From positions 1 to 7,791 of the forward strand of contig VGIY01000116.1 in assembly GCA_016867695.1 (NCBI GenBank): a stretch of DNA of 7,791 nucleotides, read 5' to 3'. The notes below the pieces were generated by a model, which searched no databases, had not been told where the DNA came from, and worked only from the letters and a program-made list of their open reading frames with translations. The position numbers and the translations under genes were made by a program. This document shows positions 1 through 4,904 of this stretch, in pieces (the first letter of the stretch is position 1; every line of letters starts with the position of its first letter). Origin of the DNA: Candidatus Eiseniibacteriota bacterium (GTDB lineage Bacteria; Eisenbacteria; RBG-16-71-46; CAIMUX01; WJJG01).

Positions 1-9
1 GCTCGGGCG

Positions 10-18
10 CCTTCCTCT
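10..18 (-). promoter_or_regulatory. Shine-Dalgarno-like site just past the KamA-like stop codon
   Basis: On the minus strand, AGAGGAAGG begins five bases after the TGA of the KamA-like gene. Nine bases then remain before the window edge, so a start codon could lie immediately outside. This would make the KamA-like gene the upstream member of a tightly packed operon. No start codon is visible inside the window. Confidence 0.35.
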
Positions 19-23
19 GGCGG

Positions 24-1622
24 TCATTCTCTGTGGTCTTCGATGGCCTTGGCAAGAGCGCTTTCGATCTCGCGCTGGTCCTGCCGGAAGAAGAACTCCG
101 GCGTGTCGAACGGCTCCAAGAGGTCGACCGTGTGCTGCTCTTCGTCGTAGGCCGCGAGGAAGACCCGGTCCAGCCATCCCATGTTGCGCCCCTGGGTAAA
201 CTTGAGCGCGAACGCCTCGCGCCCGCCGACCGTCGCCGTCCCCAGGACCGAGATCTTCCCGGCTGAGGAGGTCATCGAGATGTACCGCGAAGGGCGATGG
301 AGCGAGGCGAGCGAGCGGTGGATCTTCGAGGCAATCCGGTTGAGGTCCGCCAGCGGCGCCGTGAAGTAGTGGTGCTCGCCGGTGGGCCGCGCGCAGTACA
401 TGCTGTGGAAGCCGCAGCGCAGCGAGGCCAGCAGGTTGGCCAGGTCGATCCAGTTCTGGGCCGAGCGGTCCACGTCCACCTTGCCCTGGTCGTCCACGAA
501 GAGGCTGATGTGCTTCATGATGGGGCTCTGGCTGCGGACCATGACGCCGCGCGACTGCAGGCGGCGCATGGCCGCGATCGTGGCCGGGTTCAGGATTTCC
601 CGCGGCGTCGAGAAATGGGCCATCCAGGTCACCTGCACGCCGCCGTTCGTCAGTCGTGCGAAGAGGTCGAGCAGGGCGTCGTACTTCGGCGAGAGGATCA
701 GCTCCGGCAGGTAGCTCAAGGCTCGGCTGCCGAGACGGACGGCGCGGATGTGCAGCAGCTCCGGATCCTCGAGGATCGGAACGGCGTACTGCGCCATGCG
801 CTCGGCGGTGATGTAGCCCGCGTCGCCGCCGGTGATCAACAGGTCGGTGATCTCCTTGTGCTGCCTCAGGTAGGTGTGCAGCTGCCGGATATCCTTCTGC
901 AGGAACATGTCCTCGTCGCCGCGCACCTGCGCGTGCCTGAAGCAGTAGGTGCAGAACGCGAAGCAGTTCTGCGTCGACTCGTCGAAGACCAGATGGCACT
1001 GCGGGTACTTGTGCTGGCTGCCCTCGACGAACTCGAGATGGCCGTCGTCGTTCATGAACCAGGGTCTGTTCAGCAACTGGTTGCAGTCGTGCGGATTGGT
1101 GTGCTGGCGGATGTACTCGGCGACGATGCGCTTGCGCTCCGCGTCGCCGGCGCCGCGATAGGCCTCGACCGTCGGTCGCGGGATCATGCCGGGCTGGGGG
1201 AACACCAGCTGGAAGAGCGAGTCGGTCTCGAAGCGCCGCCAGTTGATGGCGTTCAGAACGTGGCGGGTAGCCATGAAGCGGTAGACCTGGATGAACAGCT
1301 CGCGTTCCAGGATGTGGCCGATCTCGATGCCGTTGTCCTTCAAGACGGCCACGATCTCGCGGAAGCCCGCGAGGCCCGCGTACCGTTCCCGCTCGGTGAA
1401 GAGCAGCGGCGCCGTCTCGAGCAAGCCCGAGTGCTGCGGATACTGGGCGTGCAGTCGGCTCAGCAACCTCGCGGGCAGCAGGTTCTCCCTGCGGATGATC
1501 TCCCGTTGCTCAGCGGGGAAGAGGTGACGCTCCAGCAAGGCCTCGATATCCGCCGCGGATATCCCGGAGACACCTTCCCGGGCCGCAGGCGGAGCTTCCT
1601 GAACGTCTTGGCGATTGCTCAT
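24..1622 (-). CDS. KamA-family (lysine 2,3-aminomutase-like) radical SAM/PLP protein, substrate unknown
   Basis: This is a cytoplasmic radical SAM enzyme of the lysine 2,3-aminomutase (LAM) family, whose members move an amino group between C2 and C3 of an amino acid using SAM, a 4Fe-4S cluster and PLP. The cluster motif is C220-x3-C224-x2-C227, followed by R229, which matches the Arg that binds the substrate carboxylate in LAM. Other family blocks are the SAM-binding LITGGDAG (262-269), RLGSRALSYLP (296-306), HFSTPREI (336-343) and SQSPIMK (364-370). SSAGK (452-456) supplies K456 as the PLP Schiff-base lysine. Two LAM side-chain-binding aspartates align with A411 and S449, so the substrate is probably not lysine. 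About 220 residues precede the cluster, roughly 95 more than in LAM, and the C-terminal 76 residues have no cysteine. The ATG has AAAGGA 8 nt upstream. Family assignment is firm; the reaction is not known. Confidence 0.93.
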   Translation of the reverse strand: MSNRQDVQEAPPAAREGVSGISAADIEALLERHLFPAEQREIIRRENLLPARLLSRLHAQYPQHSGLLETAPLLFTERERYAGLAGFREIVAVLKDNGIEIGHILERELFIQVYRFMATRHVLNAINWRRFETDSLFQLVFPQPGMIPRPTVEAYRGAGDAERKRIVAEYIRQHTNPHDCNQLLNRPWFMNDDGHLEFVEGSQHKYPQCHLVFDESTQNCFAFCTYCFRHAQVRGDEDMFLQKDIRQLHTYLRQHKEITDLLITGGDAGYITAERMAQYAVPILEDPELLHIRAVRLGSRALSYLPELILSPKYDALLDLFARLTNGGVQVTWMAHFSTPREILNPATIAAMRRLQSRGVMVRSQSPIMKHISLFVDDQGKVDVDRSAQNWIDLANLLASLRCGFHSMYCARPTGEHHYFTAPLADLNRIASKIHRSLASLHRPSRYISMTSSAGKISVLGTATVGGREAFALKFTQGRNMGWLDRVFLAAYDEEQHTVDLLEPFDTPEFFFRQDQREIESALAKAIEDHRE

Positions 1623-1759
1623 GGCAGGAATCCTTTCGCCGCGTCACTCCGCGCAAGGTCGGCGCGGCGCCGCGGTCATTGCCACATCTCCGGCTTCAGC
1701 GCTCCACTGGGGTCTTGTGCTATCCGCCGGCAGTCATGCTACGGCCTATTACCAAAGCG

Positions 1760-1788
1760 ATTATCGACCACTGATGGCGGCCGGGCAA
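1760..1788 (-). promoter_or_regulatory. Putative sigma70-type promoter of the KamA-like gene
   Basis: Read on the minus strand, a -35 box TTGCCC (1783-1788) is followed after exactly 17 nt by a -10 box GATAAT (1760-1765). Both boxes are close to the consensus and the spacing is optimal. The site faces the KamA-like gene and would leave a leader of roughly 130 nt. It stands out in a G+C-rich region where such hexamers are uncommon. It is a sequence match only; housekeeping promoters in the likely host phylum are poorly characterised. Confidence 0.45.
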
Positions 1789-1998
1789 ACGAATTCGTCT
1801 CATGGGACTGATGAGAAGAAGCAATGCCACCACCGGCGGGGCCGGCGCGCATCGCCGGGGGCGACTCGGCGGGCTTCTGTCGGCGCATTGATGGCCGGCG
1901 CCCGCACAACAGCCTGGGGAACGCATGGCTCGGGGAATGGGAGGCACGGCGCTCGGGGAGGACGGCATGATCCAAGCCCCGACGCCAGAGGAACCCCG

Positions 1999-2017
1999 CG
2001 CGCCTGATCGAGGCGCG
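1999..2017. repeat. Perfect 7-bp inverted repeat (stem-loop)
   Basis: The arms CGCGCCT (1999-2005) and AGGCGCG (2011-2017) flank a 5-nt loop, GATCG. The stem is very GC-rich and would be stable as RNA on either strand. It has no following T-tract, so it is not a standard intrinsic terminator. Confidence 0.5.
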
Positions 2018-2130
2018 AAGCATGATCGACCGCTGGTAGGATCCCGATCTCGGGCCGTACGGCGAACAACAGCGCCGAGGCTCACCCCGGCTCCGGCCGC
2101 GGTCCGCCTTATCGGAACGGGCAATCCATG

Positions 2131-2146
2131 TTGTCCACTCGGACAA
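2131..2146. repeat. Perfect 6-bp inverted repeat with 4-nt loop
   Basis: TTGTCC (2131-2136) and GGACAA (2141-2146) flank ACTC. It lies about 190 bp upstream of the propeller gene start. A 12-bp perfect palindrome, AGGCCATGGCCT, follows at 2167-2178. Either could be an operator or part of a structured leader; neither is recognised. Confidence 0.4.
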
Positions 2147-2194
2147 GGCTCTTGGCCGCGCTTCCGAGGCCATGGCCTGTCCTCTGCTGGCAAT

Positions 2195-2216
2195 GACCAA
2201 GTAACGTCTCTTGGTC
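2195..2216. repeat. Perfect 7-bp inverted repeat with 8-nt loop upstream of the propeller gene
   Basis: GACCAAG (2195-2201) and CTTGGTC (2210-2216) pair perfectly around an 8-nt loop, TAACGTCT. The site lies 115 bp before the ATG of the propeller gene and could be an operator for a dimeric regulator or a leader hairpin. No regulator gene is present in the window to pair it with. Confidence 0.45.
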
Positions 2217-2317
2217 CAGTGGGTTGCGGGTGTACTGCCGAATTGCCGGTCGCGCATATCGGGATGGTACGCGACGTGTACTGGGGTGGGATGCCCGCTT
2301 GGAGAGCGTCTTGCGAC

Positions 2318-2328
2318 AGAGGGAGGGG
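2318..2328 (+). promoter_or_regulatory. Ribosome binding site that fixes the propeller gene start
   Basis: The purine run AGAGGGAGGGG contains a GGGAGG core ending 5 nt before the ATG at 2332. It supports that start over a TTG at 2224 in the same frame, which would place 36 unconserved, Arg-rich residues ahead of the signal peptide. Confidence 0.7.
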
Positions 2329-2331
2329 ACC

Positions 2332-4608
2332 ATGGATGCCGACACCAATCATTCGACCTGGGGGCGCGGCCGGCGGCGCGCTGGGATCAGGCAGCAGTGC
2401 GCGGCCTGGACGCTCATGCTCGCGGCGGCGGTTCAGGCCCCCGTCGCCCAGGCGGCGTGTGCCGATTACCTGAGCCACATGCGCTGGATCGGTGGGCTCG
2501 AAACCGTCGGCTGGTTCGAGGCCATTGCCGTTGGCGGCGACCATGCCTTCGCGCTCCACTCGCAATTCGGCATCGTGGCCGTCGACATCACCGACCCGGG
2601 AGCGATCATCGCCGTCGACGTCCTGCCGATGCCCGGGGAACCGCTGGACATCGCCCTCCAGGGCAGCTTGGCCTATCTGGCGGCCGGAAGTGGCGGCCTG
2701 CGCATCGTCGATATCAGCGATCCCCTGTCGATGTCGACAGTCGGCTCGCTGGACCTGGCGGGTGGCGCGTTCGGGATAGCCGTCCAAGGGGACTACGCCT
2801 ACCTCGCCAATTGGCAACAAGGGTTGGTGATCGTGGATGTCTCGAATCCCGGGAGCCCGCTGCCGGCGGGAGCGCTTCCTGGCTCGGAGTGGGGAACGGC
2901 CGGCGTGGCTGTCTCGGGGGACTACGCCTACGTCGCCCAGGGAAACCGTCTCCTGATCGTCGACATCTCCGACCCGTCGTACCCCTGGGTCATGCACATG
3001 ATTGCGGTGACACCCACGGCGATCGATGTCGCCGTGGCGGGTGACTACGTCTATGTCGTCTCCGACCAGGGAGGCTTGGTCGTCGTGAATGTCTCCAACA
3101 TCCTGTTTCCAGTGGTCACCGCCACCTTGGCGATGGACAACTGCAGGAGCATTGCGCTGGGCGGCGAGAGGGCCTTCGTCTCGCAAGAGCACCACGGGCT
3201 GAGTGTGGTCGACATCTCCGACCCGTTCGCGCCGGCCGTGGAGGCTGGCGTGCTGGTGTCGGCCCTGGCAGCGGCGGTCGCCGGCGACCACGCCTTCGTG
3301 GCTGGCGTCGGCGGCATACAGGTCATCGACATCCAAACGGTCTCCCGGCCTGCTATGGTGGGCAGCGTCGCGATCGGGGGTTACGCGGCCGGCCTGGATG
3401 TCGCCGACGGTCGGGCCTACGTGCCCGTCATTGACGCGTATTGGGGCGGCGGTCTTCAGATCATCGATGTCTCCGACCCGACTGCGCCTGCGTCCGTCTC
3501 CTACACGGAGCTGGGCGCCGCCGACGAGGTCAGCGTCGAGGGAGCTCGGGCCTATCTGACGCAGCGCCATGTCGACGGATGGCGCGTGCAGCGTCTGGAT
3601 GTCACTGATCCCCTCAACCCCGTTGAGTGCGGACGGCTGGAGTTCTCCCGGGACACCCACTCCCTGCGGGTCGCCGGCAGCCGCCCCTGCGTGCTGGAGG
3701 GCTGGGGGGAGCCCACCGGCCACCTTCGGGTCATGGACGCCTCGCTCCCGGACACCTTGCTCCTGACTGGAAGCGTCGCCTTGAACAGGCCCCGGAGGAT
3801 GGAGCTAGCGGGCGACTATGCCTTCGTCAGCCAGGCGGATTCCGAGTCCGCGCTGGTGGTCGTCGACGTCTCCGATCCGTTCTCACCGGCCATCGTGGCG
3901 GCCTGGCCGTCGCCCTCGCCGGAAGCGGGTGCGGGCGCGTTGGCCCTACATGGCAGTTTCCTCTACGTGGTCATCGAGGAGTACCCCATCCACACACTCC
4001 ATGTCGTGGACATCTCGAACCCACTCGCCCCGCTGAGCCGCGGGCACCATCCCCTGCCGCCATGGATGTCCTGCTACCATCTGACGGCTGGCGATGGGCA
4101 CCTCTATGTCGTCCTGTCCCACACCAACGCGGGCGATTGGATGCAGGTCTTCGACCTGGTGGACCCGGCAGCGCCAGCCCCCGCCGGCGGCATGTGGGTC
4201 GGTTCCCAGCAAGCGCAGGGAGTCGTCGTATTCGGCGAGAGCGTTTGCCTGACCTTCTTCGAGGAGGGTCTCAGGATAGCTCCCGCGCAGTGCAGTTCCA
4301 TCGCCGCCGTTCCCCTGGACGACCTCCGGCCTCGGTTCCTTCTGTCCCCGCCGTTCCCCAACCCGGTTGCGCAGGGGACGGAGCTGTGCCTCCGGCTGCC
4401 CGGATCCGGCCACGCCGCACTGGCCATCTGGGACGTCAACGGCCGCCCTGTGCGCCGACTGCGGGAGGGGCTGCTGAGTGCCGGCGAGCACCGAATCGCC
4501 TGGGACGGCCGCGACGACGAGCGTCGTCCGGTTCCCCAGGGTGTCTACTTCGCCCGGCTCCGCTGGAGAGGAGCGGAGGAGTCCACCCGGCTGGTTGTGG
4601 TCCGATGA
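2332..4608 (+). CDS. Secreted LVIVD-repeat double beta-propeller protein with FlgD-like C-terminal domain
   Basis: This 758-residue protein begins with a signal peptide: a basic n-region (R12-R16), a hydrophobic stretch at about 24-41 and likely cleavage near A41/A42. Residues 58-650 are LVIVD-type repeats with a period near 42 residues. Each has a G-D-x-A-[YF] strand and then a hydrophobic-V-D-[IV]-S-D-P strand end. I count 14 G-D-x-A-Y strands (starting near 69, 111, 153, 196, 237, 278, 318, 359, 404, 449, 494, 541, 588, 635), matching two seven-bladed propellers. Residues 667-758 form a FlgD-Ig-like domain (IWDVNGRPVRRL, AWDGRD, PQGVYFARL), usually tied to export or surface attachment. No catalytic motif is seen; a binding or scaffold role is inferred. 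The next gene ends in the same C-terminal domain. Confidence 0.9.
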   Translation: MDADTNHSTWGRGRRRAGIRQQCAAWTLMLAAAVQAPVAQAACADYLSHMRWIGGLETVGWFEAIAVGGDHAFALHSQFGIVAVDITDPGAIIAVDVLPMPGEPLDIALQGSLAYLAAGSGGLRIVDISDPLSMSTVGSLDLAGGAFGIAVQGDYAYLANWQQGLVIVDVSNPGSPLPAGALPGSEWGTAGVAVSGDYAYVAQGNRLLIVDISDPSYPWVMHMIAVTPTAIDVAVAGDYVYVVSDQGGLVVVNVSNILFPVVTATLAMDNCRSIALGGERAFVSQEHHGLSVVDISDPFAPAVEAGVLVSALAAAVAGDHAFVAGVGGIQVIDIQTVSRPAMVGSVAIGGYAAGLDVADGRAYVPVIDAYWGGGLQIIDVSDPTAPASVSYTELGAADEVSVEGARAYLTQRHVDGWRVQRLDVTDPLNPVECGRLEFSRDTHSLRVAGSRPCVLEGWGEPTGHLRVMDASLPDTLLLTGSVALNRPRRMELAGDYAFVSQADSESALVVVDVSDPFSPAIVAAWPSPSPEAGAGALALHGSFLYVVIEEYPIHTLHVVDISNPLAPLSRGHHPLPPWMSCYHLTAGDGHLYVVLSHTNAGDWMQVFDLVDPAAPAPAGGMWVGSQQAQGVVVFGESVCLTFFEEGLRIAPAQCSSIAAVPLDDLRPRFLLSPPFPNPVAQGTELCLRLPGSGHAALAIWDVNGRPVRRLREGLLSAGEHRIAWDGRDDERRPVPQGVYFARLRWRGAEESTRLVVVR
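2503..4281 (+). repeat. Fourteen coding LVIVD repeats of about 126 bp
   Basis: These are tandem in-frame repeats of about 42 codons within the propeller gene. Spacing between conserved Asp (or Asn) codons is 42, 42, 42, 42 and 41 residues over the first six units, then varies from 39 to 48. The DNA is mostly diverged, but the 19-mer GTCGACATCTCCGACCCGT occurs exactly at 2959-2977 and again at 3208-3226. The fourteenth unit is degenerate: it has the G-x-x-V-C strand and GLRIA, but no D-x-S-D-P. Confidence 0.85.
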
Positions 4609-4904
4609 GGAAGCCGACATGCGCAGGACGCGCGTGGGTCTGACGACGGACGGCCGCACGCGATCGATCGAAGCAGAGGTCATGCCGCGCCATTCGACCG
4701 GCCTCCGCAGGGCTCTTCAACCGGCATTCGCACGCCCGGTTGCGAGGACTTCGGACCCGAGCCCCGCGCCGGTATGCTCACCTCGGAGGGGAACGCGGAT
4801 GCCGCCTGACCCGTCTCCCTCACATGCGCGCATCTCGCTCCGGGACTCGGTGGATGTTCAAGCTTCTGGTCGGCTGCTGGTTAAGCGGACGGGAGGGTAC
4901 AGGC
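4609..4904 (+). other. Spacer between the two secreted-protein genes
   Basis: No gene is supported here. At 4631-4662, CGCGTG and CACGCG form a 6-bp stem around a 20-nt loop. It has no T-tract, so it is at best a weak terminator or an RNA processing structure. CGATCGATCG follows directly at 4661-4670. The reading frame of the next gene stays open back to a TTG at 4740, but that stretch is Arg-rich and unlike a signal peptide. No clear promoter was found, so the downstream gene may be read from the upstream one or from an unrecognised promoter. Confidence 0.5.
4891..4897 (+). promoter_or_regulatory. Ribosome binding site that fixes the start of the barrel protein gene
   Basis: GGGAGGG lies 7 nt before the ATG at 4905. 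This favours 4905 over the in-frame ATG at 4854 and TTG at 4740, neither of which has a comparable site. The protein from 4905 starts directly with a plausible signal peptide. The site closely resembles the one in front of the propeller gene. Confidence 0.7.

Larger units (their letters stand above)
1623..2331. other. Divergent intergenic region without a convincing gene, rich in stem-loops
   Basis: This stretch separates the minus-strand KamA-like gene from the plus-strand propeller gene. Open frames cross it on both strands, but none has a recognisable protein motif, a good ribosome site or a convincing start, and several are extensions of antisense frames. The left part holds the KamA-like promoter. 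The middle and right parts hold perfect inverted repeats at 1999-2017, 2131-2146, 2167-2178 and 2195-2216, and a shorter one at 2043-2054 (CCCGA-TC-TCGGG). No clear sigma70 promoter was found for the propeller gene. The region could hold its leader, operators, a small RNA or decayed sequence; the sequence alone does not decide. Confidence 0.6.

Noticed and set aside
297..1811. Long plus-strand open frame of 504 codons across the KamA-like gene
   Set aside because: It is antisense to a clearly conserved gene, its protein is a low-complexity Arg/Val/Ala/Asp mix without motifs, and long antisense frames are expected in G+C-rich DNA.
2211..2232. Weak promoter TTGGTC-16 nt-TACTGC ahead of the propeller gene
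   Set aside because: The -10 match is poor and the -35 overlaps the stem-loop arm; not better than chance.
2224..2331. TTG start giving 36 extra residues on the propeller protein
   Set aside because: The added residues are Arg-rich and would bury the signal peptide, while the ATG at 2332 has a strong ribosome site.
2359..2382. Possible twin-arginine export signal (GRGRRR) in the propeller protein
   Set aside because: The arginines lack the following hydrophobic F-L-K-type consensus; an ordinary Sec signal with a basic n-region explains them.
1925..2473. Plus-strand frame of 182 codons in the gene-free region
   Set aside because: It runs into the signal-peptide region of the propeller gene in another frame, lacks a ribosome site and shows no recognisable protein features.
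1720..3723. Minus-strand open frame of 667 codons across the propeller gene
   Set aside because: Its apparent GD/DID repeats are the reverse-strand image of the LVIVD repeats. It has no signal peptide, recognisable domain or ribosome site.
2503..4281. Reading the periodic repeats as a CRISPR-like or noncoding repeat array
   Set aside because: The period is in frame at about 126 bp and encodes a known protein repeat; the DNA copies are diverged, with no constant repeat and variable spacers.
3627..4643. Plus-strand frame of 338 codons inside the 3' half of the propeller gene
   Set aside because: It overlaps the conserved frame entirely and its protein is Arg/Pro/Gly-rich with no motif.
4740..4904. 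Upstream TTG (4740) or ATG (4854) as start of the barrel protein
   Set aside because: Neither has a good ribosome site; 4905 has GGGAGGG at 7 nt and starts a normal signal peptide.
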